Shown in pieces: positions 6,121 through 13,367 of a DNA stretch of 14,733 nucleotides. A model generated the notes under the pieces. That model saw nothing but the letters and a program-made list of their open reading frames with translations. It did not search any database and was not told where the DNA came from. Source of the DNA: Firmicutes bacterium UBA6648 (GTDB taxonomy: Bacteria; Bacillota; Clostridia; Peptostreptococcales; Anaerovoracaceae); contig DKLE01000177.1 in the NCBI GenBank assembly GCA_002455605.1, positions 1 to 14,733 of the forward strand, given 5' to 3'. Made by a program: the position numbers and the translations under genes. How positions within the stretch are numbered: the first letter of the stretch is position 1; each line of letters begins with the position of its first letter.

Positions 6121-6402
6121 TTATTCTTCTAATAATTTCAGCAAGCTTTCTAACTTCTTACGCTGCTCCGGTGTCATCATTGGCTTAAGAGATTTAATCA
6201 TATCCATCTGTTTATCAAAAGCTTTTCTGTCCTTTTTTAAAACCTGTTTCAGTTTAAGGATTTCTTGTAAAAGCTGATCATCACTCTTACCGGAAAAATT
6301 TTCAGCTGTCTGAGAAATCATATTAGAAGTGTTCTTTGACTGTTTCCCTCCTAATCCCAGCTGATTTGCCAGATCCATTAACATTCTATCATCTATACTC
6401 AT
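6121..6402 (-). CDS. Hypothetical 93-aa helical protein
   Basis: The ATG is preceded by GGAGGG with six nt spacing, a strong start. The protein is almost all helix by composition. It has an N-terminal SIDDRMLMDLANQLGLGGKQS segment, a Ser/Asn-rich middle, and then a long charged Leu/Lys/Met region from about 42 ending MTPEQRKKLESLLKLLEE. There are no Cys residues, no signal peptide and no membrane helix. I do not recognise a named family; the tail style is common in small clostridial proteins of unknown role. It is divergent from the 146-aa gene starting 117 nt away, so the two may share a control region. Real gene, unknown function. Confidence 0.82.
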   Translation of the reverse strand: MSIDDRMLMDLANQLGLGGKQSKNTSNMISQTAENFSGKSDDQLLQEILKLKQVLKKDRKAFDKQMDMIKSLKPMMTPEQRKKLESLLKLLEE

Positions 6403-6507
6403 ATTATACCCTCCATTGTTAAGGTTTTCTCTATACTATATGCACAATAAGGCCTATTATTTCATATTATGATACATAAGATTTTATTTTCAACTCAGAC
6501 TTGCTAT

Positions 6508-6513
6508 TGGAGG
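6508..6513 (+). promoter_or_regulatory. Ribosome binding site deciding the start of the 146-aa gene
   Basis: TGGAGG lies six nt before the ATG at 6520. The frame extends upstream to an ATG at 6469, but that codon has no ribosome site, so 6520 is the likely start. Confidence 0.75.
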
Positions 6514-6519
6514 TATATT

Positions 6520-6960
6520 ATGAATCCTGTTGTTGTTTTTGTTCTTTTTACTCTCTTGTATCAAGAGAACAATAACTTTCCAAACCATTTTGAGACCTTT
6601 AAACTGGAAAGACTTTTAGACAAATTAAATTCTACTGTCTCATCCCTCGATCGAATAAATCATTTAAATGATTTAGCTCACGAACCTCTTGTAAGAGGCA
6701 ACATAACCCGTACGATTGAAGATTCCATACATACTGCAAAACCCCTATTTCCCGAAGGCAAGCCGCAGCAGCATCTGGATACAATAGAATCCGTCATAGA
6801 GAGCTTTAAAAAAATCGGCAATCTTCAAAAAATGGCCCAGAATATTGGCCCTGTGCTGAACATACTAAATAATCTGCCTACCGATGCACTTCCTTCCGGA
6901 AATAATGAAGATCCGTATGCTTTTGAACAAATGAAAGACAAAGAGGATCCTTATTTATAA
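6520..6960 (+). CDS. Hypothetical 146-aa protein with short hydrophobic N-terminus
   Basis: Residues 3-13 (PVVVFVLFTLL) are hydrophobic and could be a short membrane anchor, though rather short for a full helix. The rest is predicted helical and includes FKLERLLDKLNSTVSSLDRINHL and a second similar segment, HLDTIESVIESFKKIGNLQKM, which could form a small helical bundle. The end is acidic (NNEDPYAFEQMKDKEDPYL). I do not recognise the family. It is divergent from the 93-aa gene. Its stop codon lies inside the following terminator hairpin. The gene is convincing because of the strong ribosome site and terminator, but no function can be assigned. Confidence 0.8.
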   Translation: MNPVVVFVLFTLLYQENNNFPNHFETFKLERLLDKLNSTVSSLDRINHLNDLAHEPLVRGNITRTIEDSIHTAKPLFPEGKPQQHLDTIESVIESFKKIGNLQKMAQNIGPVLNILNNLPTDALPSGNNEDPYAFEQMKDKEDPYL

Positions 6961-6976
6961 GAATCCTCTTCATTTT
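6942..6976. terminator. Bidirectional terminator between the 146-aa gene and fba
   Basis: AGAGGAT pairs with ATCCTCT and, inside one mismatch, CTTAT pairs with ATAAG with a 2-nt centre. The plus side is followed by TCATTTTC and the minus side by TTGTCTTT. It contains the stop codon of the plus-strand gene and lies just after the aldolase stop. Confidence 0.75.
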
Positions 6977-6981
6977 CATAA

Positions 6982-7911
6982 TTATCTCTGATTAGAAGCA
7001 TTCAACACATTCTTTATTTTGTGCTGAACCATTCTTTGAATAGCATCTCGAGCCGGTGCAAGATATTTTCTCGGATCAAATTCTTCCGGTTTATCCATTA
7101 AAAATTTTCTTACTTCAGCAGTCATAGCCAACCTTAAATCCGTATCAATATTTACCTTGCAAATACCATATTTAGCAGCCTCTGTAATCATGTCCTCAGG
7201 TACCCCCTGAGCTCCTGGAATATTTCCTCCATATTCATTGCATCTGGCCACAAATTCAGGTAAGACAGTGGATGCTCCATGCAATACAAGAGGCGTATCA
7301 GGAATCAATTCATGGATCTTTTTTAACCGTTCAAAATCCAGATAAGGCTCTCCTTTAAACTTATACGCACCATGGCTGGTTCCAATAGCAATGGCCAATG
7401 AATCCACGCCAGTTCTTTCAACAAATTCTGCTGCTTCATCTGGATCCGTAAATGTAGCGGAACGGGCATCTACCTTAATATTATCCTCAACCCCTGCCAG
7501 TTTGCCAAGCTCTGCTTCCACTACAACACCCTTGCTGTGGGCATATTCAACAACCTGTTTTGTCAATGCAATGTTTTCTTCAAATGAGTGCTTAGAGCCG
7601 TCAATCATAATAGAGGTAAAACCATCATCTACGCATTTTTTACAAATATCAAAATCTTCCCCATGATCCAGATGTAAGACAATATCTAAACCAGAATCCT
7701 CAATAGCTGCTTCTACCAGCTTTAACAGATATGCAGGTCTTGCATATTTTCTGGCACCTGCAGAAACCTGAAGAATAAGCGGTGCATTTTCTTTCTTTGC
7801 GGCATCTACAATACCTTGAATAATTTCCATATTATTAACATTAAACGCTCCAACTGCATAATCTTTGGTTAAAGCCTTTGTAAATATTTCCTTCGAAGTA
7901 ATTAAAGCCAT
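6982..7911 (-). CDS. fba: Class II fructose-1,6-bisphosphate aldolase
   Basis: This cytoplasmic zinc enzyme of glycolysis and gluconeogenesis cleaves fructose 1,6-bisphosphate to dihydroxyacetone phosphate and glyceraldehyde 3-phosphate. The 309-aa protein has LHLDHGED (catalytic Asp82, zinc ligand His83), VEAELG (Glu134), GTSHG (His180) and LVLHGAS (His211). The phosphate-binding Gly-rich and KVNIDTD segments follow at about 230-257. Length and motifs fit the class IIB Fba/Gat/KbaY family. The pattern is most like fructose-bisphosphate aldolase, but a tagatose-bisphosphate aldolase cannot be ruled out by motif alone. The ribosome site GGAGG lies 7 nt before the ATG. A TATAAT at 7948-7953 may be its -10, without a clear -35. 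It is monocistronic between two terminators. Confidence 0.96.
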   Translation of the reverse strand: MALITSKEIFTKALTKDYAVGAFNVNNMEIIQGIVDAAKKENAPLILQVSAGARKYARPAYLLKLVEAAIEDSGLDIVLHLDHGEDFDICKKCVDDGFTSIMIDGSKHSFEENIALTKQVVEYAHSKGVVVEAELGKLAGVEDNIKVDARSATFTDPDEAAEFVERTGVDSLAIAIGTSHGAYKFKGEPYLDFERLKKIHELIPDTPLVLHGASTVLPEFVARCNEYGGNIPGAQGVPEDMITEAAKYGICKVNIDTDLRLAMTAEVRKFLMDKPEEFDPRKYLAPARDAIQRMVQHKIKNVLNASNQR

Positions 7912-7997
7912 CTCAGTACCTCCATTTGTTTTTCATAATATAACAACATTATATACCATCTTATCCAATATTACACTATGAATTATATTTTCTCAGA

Positions 7998-8032
7998 AAT
8001 AAAAATAAAGACTTTGAAATCAATCCAAAGCC
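7998..8032 (-). terminator. Intrinsic terminator of the VTC/DUF4956/Cthe_2159 operon
   Basis: On the minus strand a 9-bp stem with two G-T wobbles (GGCTTTGGA pairing with TTTCAAAGTC, about a 5-nt loop) is followed by TTTATTTTTATTT. It starts about 20 nt after the stop codon at 8054. Confidence 0.8.
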
Positions 8033-8053
8033 CCTATTCTGCGGAAACGCACT

Positions 8054-10189
8054 TTATTGTGTATTATTATTTTGTGTCATCCCTCTCTCCTGCTTGATTC
8101 CTCCATTATTGGGAAATTCCATCTGTCCATTCTGCATATTGTCTGCGCCAGCCCGAGGTGCCATGCCCTTATTCCCGGCTCCATTATCAGAAAGATTGGT
8201 TACAGTAGAATCAGCCGTAAAGCTTGCCAGTTCTGTATCTCCCCCCATTATTTTATATGCCTTGCCTGTTTGTATTACCGCAGAGCTTATAACAATATGA
8301 GAAAATTCTTTCTCCGGCGTGAAGGCCATCACCGCAGTTCCTGAGCTGTCAATCAATTGAATCGAAGTACCTGCTGCCTGTGCTGTCACTGCGGCGGCTA
8401 TAGTATTTACAGTAGTTCCAGAACCTGGGGCTTGTGCCATTCCCGAGGCGCCCGCTACTATGAGCGTTCCTCCTGTCACTACAAATTCTCCGTCATAATC
8501 AAGACCTCCGTTGCCATTATTGGTAGGGCCGCTTACGGCGACCGTTCCTCCTGTCATATAACCGGAGCCATTTATGTCAATACCGTCTCCGCTGGCGTTA
8601 ACATTTATTTCTCCGCCATTTATGGTCAGCTTTTGCTCTGCCTTATCAGAGCCAGCTATGGCCTGTGAGGTAACAGCAGCTGATGTTGTAAAGCTGTCTC
8701 TATTCATTGGTCCGAATCCACCAAACCCTGAATTATCATTTCCTCCGGCTACATTGATGCCGTCATCACTTGAAACAATTTCAATGCTGCCGCCCTCTAT
8801 GGTAATTTCTGCACTTTCGATCCCTTCGTAGCTTTTGGTAATATTTATATCACCGCCATAAATCTCTAATGTAGTATCTGCATGAATACCGTCATCTCCC
8901 GCAGCGATTTGGAAGTTTCCTGAAGCTAGGGCTGCGTGACCATTGGAATGAACGGCATCATCTTCACTGTTAATGTTAAAATTACCATCCTGAATAACAA
9001 TCTTTGTTCCGGCTTTCAAAGCTTTTGCACTTGTACTTTCTGTTTCTTCTGTAATAGCTGCAGCAGTTGATGTGAATCGTGAAGAATCCAATTTTTCTGG
9101 CTTTATTGCTGCACTCGAAGTGTTTTTATTCTCCATTCTTACTGCTGCTCCGGAAACACCTTCCGGCCTATGCATTGACTGTCCGTTCTCACCTGCCGGC
9201 ATGTTATCCTGCCTATTTTCTTGTGAAGCTTTTCCGGCAGCAGAGCCTTCTCCGGTTTTAATTGTAAAATCACCGCCAAGGGTTAACAGCACGGTTTCTG
9301 CTTGAATCCCGTCATTTCCACTTATAATGTTAAAAGTCCCATCGGCGATAGCTACATAGCCTTTTGTTGTATCCTCTGAGTTAGTAGACTTAATACCATC
9401 TCCTTCTGCCTTAATTGTGATAGTTCCATTCTTGACGATTACACTGTCCTTTCCCACGATGCCATCATCTGCTGCGTTTATAGTTAACGTTGCTTCTGCT
9501 ATTTCTACATCATCTTTTCCTGTAATTCCATCATTATAATGAGCATTTACAATAAGCTTACCTCCGCCGTTAAATTTCAGATCTGCTTTTGAAAAGATGG
9601 CTGCACTTGGCTGCAGAGATGTTTCACCTGTTTCTGTATCAGTTGACTCTACTTTATATTCATAGGTATAACTGCTTCCATCGCTAATGGTATTCTCAGT
9701 TCCTTCCGGTACTGAAATTATTACATTTTTTCCGCAATTTTTCACGTATATGGGAGCCCCGTCCTTACAAGTAATATTCACATTTTCTAAAACCAAAGTG
9801 ACATTTTCTTCATCCGGACTGTCTATAATAATCGCACCGTCATCCAGCGTTCCATTTAATACATATGTTCCTGCCGCAGAAATCAATAGGTCGCTTCCTT
9901 GGACAACTGCTCCTCTGCCTTCAAAGGTTATACTGTCTCCATTTAATGTAACTTTTTGATACTCTCCTTTCTTGTAATCCTCATAAGTATTAACTGTGGC
10001 TGCTTTATCCGCCATAGCTGACAGCTGAGTATCTTTTGTATAGAGAACCACGTTTTTATCTGCCGAGGCCTCTGCTGCCTGTACCTCAGAAGTAAGTACG
10101 GATATGGTAAAACTGGATAATACCATGGCGCCTGCCAAGGCTCCTGTTAATATTCGTCTCTTTCCTTCATTAAGCTTTTCTTTATTCAT
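8054..10189 (-). CDS. Secreted Cthe_2159-type beta-helix protein (carbohydrate-binding domain family)
   Basis: The 711-aa protein has a signal peptide (RR at 11-12, hydrophobic core about 14-33, cleavage near VQA at 36-38). A long beta-rich region follows, with repeating GGxxxI / DDGI units: ADDGIVGKD, EGDGIKS, GNDGIQAE, EDDAVHSNG, GDDGIHADT, SYEGIES, SDDGINVAG and GDGIDING. This is the pattern of the Cthe_2159 family, calcium-containing parallel beta-helices reported to bind acidic polysaccharide. A low-complexity insertion (about 310-395, Ser/Ala/Glu-rich with many Asn and Gln) interrupts the helix. The tail (about 675-711) is rich in Gln, Asn, Met and Gly. No LPXTG or S-layer anchor is seen, so it may be released or held by charge. 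AAGGAAG precedes the ATG; the gene is 15 nt after the DUF4956 gene. Confidence 0.88.
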   Translation of the reverse strand: MNKEKLNEGKRRILTGALAGAMVLSSFTISVLTSEVQAAEASADKNVVLYTKDTQLSAMADKAATVNTYEDYKKGEYQKVTLNGDSITFEGRGAVVQGSDLLISAAGTYVLNGTLDDGAIIIDSPDEENVTLVLENVNITCKDGAPIYVKNCGKNVIISVPEGTENTISDGSSYTYEYKVESTDTETGETSLQPSAAIFSKADLKFNGGGKLIVNAHYNDGITGKDDVEIAEATLTINAADDGIVGKDSVIVKNGTITIKAEGDGIKSTNSEDTTKGYVAIADGTFNIISGNDGIQAETVLLTLGGDFTIKTGEGSAAGKASQENRQDNMPAGENGQSMHRPEGVSGAAVRMENKNTSSAAIKPEKLDSSRFTSTAAAITEETESTSAKALKAGTKIVIQDGNFNINSEDDAVHSNGHAALASGNFQIAAGDDGIHADTTLEIYGGDINITKSYEGIESAEITIEGGSIEIVSSDDGINVAGGNDNSGFGGFGPMNRDSFTTSAAVTSQAIAGSDKAEQKLTINGGEINVNASGDGIDINGSGYMTGGTVAVSGPTNNGNGGLDYDGEFVVTGGTLIVAGASGMAQAPGSGTTVNTIAAAVTAQAAGTSIQLIDSSGTAVMAFTPEKEFSHIVISSAVIQTGKAYKIMGGDTELASFTADSTVTNLSDNGAGNKGMAPRAGADNMQNGQMEFPNNGGIKQERGMTQNNNTQ

Positions 10190-10204
10190 TTTTAACTTCC
10201 TTTC

Positions 10205-10885
10205 TTATTCTCCGTGCATTGACAGCATGATGCTTAGATTTCCGTTTCTTACCCGAAGCTCATCAATAAATTCTTTTTCTTTAATACCATTTTTTAAAGT
10301 TACTTCATAATTGGCTTCATACAGCGAGCCTAAATCCGTCGTCCTCACTTTCAGAAGAGCATGTCTGCTTGTATATCTTTCAAATACTTCATCAAATACA
10401 CTTTCATAATTTAATTCTTCAGGAATAACTATTTTTAATTTTTTCGCTTTACCCCCTCCGTTAAAGCTGATTTTTTCCAGTATAAACATAACAATAGACA
10501 TAAAGATAACAAATATAGTGCTTCCCAGATACATTCCTACTCCGCAGCCTACACCAACAGCCGTAGAAAAGAAGATATATCCTATATCCTTTGATTCACC
10601 AGGAGCACTTCTGAAACGAATGATAGATAGTACTCCTGCCAAGGAAAAGGCTCTTGCAACATTACTTCCTACAAATAATATAATTACAGCCAATATAATG
10701 GGCAGCATGATTAAAGTAATTGCAAAGCCCTTCCGATTCAGGGCATATTTATTTGCCACCAGATATGTCACCCCGATTATTATTCCCAACCCCAGAGCCA
10801 CCAGCATTGCCAGCACTACATCTATATTAGTGATTTCCGTTCCTGTGACCGTCGTGGTTAAGCTCTGTGTTATTGAATTAAGCAT
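10205..10885 (-). CDS. DUF4956 integral membrane protein
   Basis: The 226-aa protein has about four membrane helices: 22-43, 53-73, and two between 101 and 139. A conserved cytosolic-looking loop between the second and third reads SLAGVLSIIRFRSAPGESKDIGY, the hallmark of the DUF4956 family. The soluble C-terminal half (about 145-226) is alpha/beta, of ferredoxin-like type, with VFERYTSRHALLKVRTTDLGS. The start at 10885 has AGGAGG six nt upstream. A longer frame to 10909 would overlap the preceding gene by 32 nt, whereas the chosen start overlaps by 8 nt. Such overlap implies translational coupling to the VTC gene. The molecular role of the family is not known; it is usually found with VTC-domain proteins. 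Confidence 0.9.
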   Translation of the reverse strand: MLNSITQSLTTTVTGTEITNIDVVLAMLVALGLGIIIGVTYLVANKYALNRKGFAITLIMLPIILAVIILFVGSNVARAFSLAGVLSIIRFRSAPGESKDIGYIFFSTAVGVGCGVGMYLGSTIFVIFMSIVMFILEKISFNGGGKAKKLKIVIPEELNYESVFDEVFERYTSRHALLKVRTTDLGSLYEANYEVTLKNGIKEKEFIDELRVRNGNLSIMLSMHGE

Positions 10886-11615
10886 AAATGGCCTCCTTGT
10901 TTTTTTCATTGTTTATATACATTTTAAATTCCGTTCCATATTTGGAGAAACTAATCCGCCGTATTTCTTCTCTAGCCAGTAAATCCGTCAGCCACATAGG
11001 CATTGCTTTTGCTGTTTTGATTTCCATCAGCCATAGATTATTTTCCATTAAAGCCCTTCCGAAATTTCCTTCTTCCAGTTTCAAATGCTCTCTTCTGGTT
11101 CGTATATTCGTGTCAAAGGAAATTCTCAAATCCGGATTTTCCTTTTCAAAATACGCAATTCGATCGTAGGAAATTATTGTCTTTGGATATAATTGATAGC
11201 GCTGCACCATATAGGCCAATTCTTTTAGTACCTGAAGGTTCATCTCCTCTGTTATTGCTACTTTCCCACCGTTTTCTACAAATCGGTAAGCCTCCTGAAG
11301 CTCTATTTGCGTCCTCCTTTTATTAACCAGCCCGTTGACTTTTTTCTTGAGCTCCAAAAAAGCCTTCCCTTCCTTGCTTGGTGTACCATAAGTCCTGAGC
11401 CTTATCTTTTCTTTGTAAATCGGTTTCGATAAAGAGGTCCTTATAAGATAATCGTCCTGTGTATCAAAATACAGGTTACAGATAGCATAGGTCTGTCTGT
11501 TTATATTATTTTTATCAATGCTCATATGCTTTTCTATCTCATCCAATACTCTTGTAAGTTGCTCTGCTGTAACAAAATATTTCTTCTCAAATCGGTTAAA
11601 AACTTCTATAGCCAT
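10878..11615 (-). CDS. VTC-domain polyphosphate polymerase-like protein
   Basis: The 245-aa protein is a stand-alone VTC domain, a member of the CYTH-like triphosphate tunnel fold. In yeast Vtc4 this domain makes polyphosphate from ATP. The charged tunnel residues expected for the family are present. They are RFEKKYF (8-14), KEKIRLRTYG (Lys70, Arg72, Arg74), FLELKKK (Glu88, Lys90), YDRIAY (Arg152), RISFDTNIR (Asp168, Arg172), LMEIKTA (Glu198, Lys200) and SFSKYG (Lys225). There is no SPX domain and no membrane helix, so it is probably cytoplasmic and works with the membrane protein next to it. The start at 11615 has AAAGGAG six nt upstream; the frame reaches 11636. Substrate and product are not proven: phosphate transfer or polyphosphate synthesis is inferred. 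Confidence 0.9.
   Translation of the reverse strand: MAIEVFNRFEKKYFVTAEQLTRVLDEIEKHMSIDKNNINRQTYAICNLYFDTQDDYLIRTSLSKPIYKEKIRLRTYGTPSKEGKAFLELKKKVNGLVNKRRTQIELQEAYRFVENGGKVAITEEMNLQVLKELAYMVQRYQLYPKTIISYDRIAYFEKENPDLRISFDTNIRTRREHLKLEEGNFGRALMENNLWLMEIKTAKAMPMWLTDLLAREEIRRISFSKYGTEFKMYINNEKNKEAIYA
10892..10897 (-). promoter_or_regulatory. Ribosome binding site deciding the DUF4956 start
   Basis: AGGAGG lies six nt before the ATG at 10885, inside the end of the VTC gene. The upstream in-frame ATG at 10909 has no such site. Confidence 0.8.
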
Positions 11616-11621
11616 AATTTG

Positions 11622-11628
11622 CTCCTTT
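11622..11628 (-). promoter_or_regulatory. Ribosome binding site deciding the VTC gene start
   Basis: AAAGGAG lies six nt before the ATG at 11615, inside the longer frame that begins at 11636. The protein therefore likely begins MAIEVFNRFEKKYF. Confidence 0.75.
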
Positions 11629-11744
11629 CCAATCACTGCTTACCAGCAGCACTTTTCGTCAGCTTATATTCTTATTATGCTGGATTAATGTGTCGCAGAT
11701 AGAATCGTTATGTGAAATTCATGGAAAGAAAATGTGAAGAAATG

Positions 11745-11782
11745 GTAAAGAAAAAGACCAGGCATACAAGTATGCCTGGTCT
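11745..11782 (-). terminator. Intrinsic terminator of pncB
   Basis: On the minus strand a perfect 12-bp stem (AGACCAGGCATA pairing with TATGCCTGGTCT) with a 4-nt loop is followed by TTTTCTTTACC. It lies about 30 nt after the pncB stop codon. The remaining 11637-11744 holds no gene, and no clear promoter for the VTC operon was found there. Confidence 0.95.
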
Positions 11783-11811
11783 CAGACTGAGAGTCTATAT
11801 TTTTAATTATC

Positions 11812-13245
11812 TTATAAATTTTGATGTTCTTCAATTAACTTGTGCTTTGTCTCCCACAATTTTTGTGATAAATCTACATAATAGATCTGAGGATTTTCAA
11901 ACCGAAGGAGTTCATCCCACAGGGTTCCGATCTGTTGTTTACAGTATTCTTTAATTTCATCGATAGACGGACTGTTATAAACACCCTTACCCTCTTTGAA
12001 AATAGGAACCATTAAGTTTTTAGCATAAAAGTTATAAATCTTTTTCCGTTTCCATACTGCACGAGGATCGAAAATCTCGTAGGGTTCACTGTCAGGAATT
12101 TCTTCTCCCACTAAAGTAATGACATCCGCAATTACTTTATTTGTATCTTTATCAAACAATCGATAAACAGTCTTGAATCCCGGATTAGTAATCTTTTCTA
12201 CGTTCTCACTTATTTTAATTTTAGGAATCAATTCTCCGTTTTTCTCTAGAGCTGACAGCTTATAAACACCTCCAAATACAGGTTCGGATTTAGAGGTAAT
12301 CAACCGCTCTCCCACTCCAAAGGAATCAATACATGCACCCTCCAGAATCACATCTCTTATAATATATTCATCTAAGGAATTAGAAACGACAATACTGCAT
12401 TCCTGTAATCCCGCTTCATCCAGCATAGCTCTTGCTTTCTTCGTTAAATACGTCACATCTCCGCTGTCTATTCTGATACCCATTTTTTCAGGTTTCATTT
12501 CCTTAAATACCTTAATGGCATTTGGTACACCTGATTTCAAGACATTATAGGTATCAACAAGCAATACGCAATTGTTGGGATAAATTTCGGCATATTTCTT
12601 GAAAGCCTGATACTCATCATCAAACATCTGCACCCAGCTATGAGCCATGGTTCCAAGTGCCACAATACCGTAATCTCTTTCAGAAATGGCACAGGCTGTA
12701 CCGATACAACCGCCGATATATGCTGCTCTTGAGCCTAAAACAGCTGCGGAAGCACCATGGGCCCGTCTGGTTCCGAATTCCATCACGCCCCTATCTTTGG
12801 CAGCCCTGACAATTCTGTTGGATTTGGTTGCAATTAAACTTTGATGATTTATCAGAAGCAAAATCATTGTTTCCACAAACTGTGCCTGCATAAGGGGTCC
12901 TCTGACTGTTATCAATGGTTCTCCCGGAAAGATAGGTGTTCCTTCTGGTATAGCCCAAACATCACAAGTAAATTTAAAGTTCTTCAAGTAATCCAAAAAA
13001 TTTTCACTGAAAATCTGCTTTCCTCTTAAATACTCAATGTCTTTATCTGAGAAGGATAAATCATTGAGATATTCAATCACCTGCTCAAGTCCAGCCATAA
13101 TGGCAAAACCGCCGCCATCCGGTATTTTTCGAAAAAACATATCAAAATATGCAATATCATTTGCCATATCCGTTTCAAAATAGCCATTTGCCATGGTAAT
13201 TTCATAAAAATCAGTCAACATGGTCAAATTTAGACCCTTAGCCAT
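11812..13245 (-). CDS. pncB: Nicotinate phosphoribosyltransferase
   Basis: This cytoplasmic enzyme joins nicotinate to PRPP, helped by ATP, giving nicotinate mononucleotide for NAD salvage. The 477-aa length fits the Bacillota subgroup. The N-terminus reads LTMLTDFYEITMANGYF, a family signature. MEFGTRRAHG lies at about 155-164, the phosphorylated His in GTMAHSWV is His202, VDTYN lies near 230, and GIRIDSGD lies near 265. SNSLDEY and FGVGERLITS segments follow in the PRPP/phosphate-binding region. The ribosome site GGAGG lies 8 nt before the ATG. It is transcribed from its own promoter and ends at a strong terminator. The enzyme recycles nicotinate taken up or produced by nicotinamidase; no other NAD gene is in the window. 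Confidence 0.96.
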   Translation of the reverse strand: MAKGLNLTMLTDFYEITMANGYFETDMANDIAYFDMFFRKIPDGGGFAIMAGLEQVIEYLNDLSFSDKDIEYLRGKQIFSENFLDYLKNFKFTCDVWAIPEGTPIFPGEPLITVRGPLMQAQFVETMILLLINHQSLIATKSNRIVRAAKDRGVMEFGTRRAHGASAAVLGSRAAYIGGCIGTACAISERDYGIVALGTMAHSWVQMFDDEYQAFKKYAEIYPNNCVLLVDTYNVLKSGVPNAIKVFKEMKPEKMGIRIDSGDVTYLTKKARAMLDEAGLQECSIVVSNSLDEYIIRDVILEGACIDSFGVGERLITSKSEPVFGGVYKLSALEKNGELIPKIKISENVEKITNPGFKTVYRLFDKDTNKVIADVITLVGEEIPDSEPYEIFDPRAVWKRKKIYNFYAKNLMVPIFKEGKGVYNSPSIDEIKEYCKQQIGTLWDELLRFENPQIYYVDLSQKLWETKHKLIEEHQNL

Positions 13246-13315
13246 GGATTCTTCCTCCGTTTTATCTCATTTTATCAATTGGTAAAATATTCCGTCGAAA
13301 TAACTGTTCTTTAAC

Positions 13316-13344
13316 ATTATGCCACCTATCACGTCAGGTGTAAA
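13316..13344 (-). promoter_or_regulatory. Promoter of pncB
   Basis: On the minus strand TTTACA is followed by a 17-nt spacer and CATAAT. Both hexamers match 5 of 6 of the consensus. The start would be near 13309, leaving about a 64-nt leader. Confidence 0.75.
13323..13340. promoter_or_regulatory. Inverted repeat in the pncB promoter spacer, possible operator
   Basis: CACCT, eight nt, then AGGTG lies almost exactly between the -35 and -10. It is too short, and lacks a T run, to be a terminator. The position would let a bound repressor block RNA polymerase. In Bacillota niacin salvage genes are often repressed by NiaR, so a NiaR-like operator is possible; the consensus could not be checked here. 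Confidence 0.4.
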
Positions 13345-13367
13345 GGCTGAATTTGCTTGATTCTCAT

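Noticed and set aside
10518..10982. 154-aa plus-strand frame
   Set aside because: Antisense to the DUF4956 and VTC genes, which have clear family motifs and ribosome sites.
13323..13340. Terminator after uvrA
   Set aside because: The hairpin has only a 5-bp stem, no T run, and sits inside the pncB promoter; an operator is more likely.
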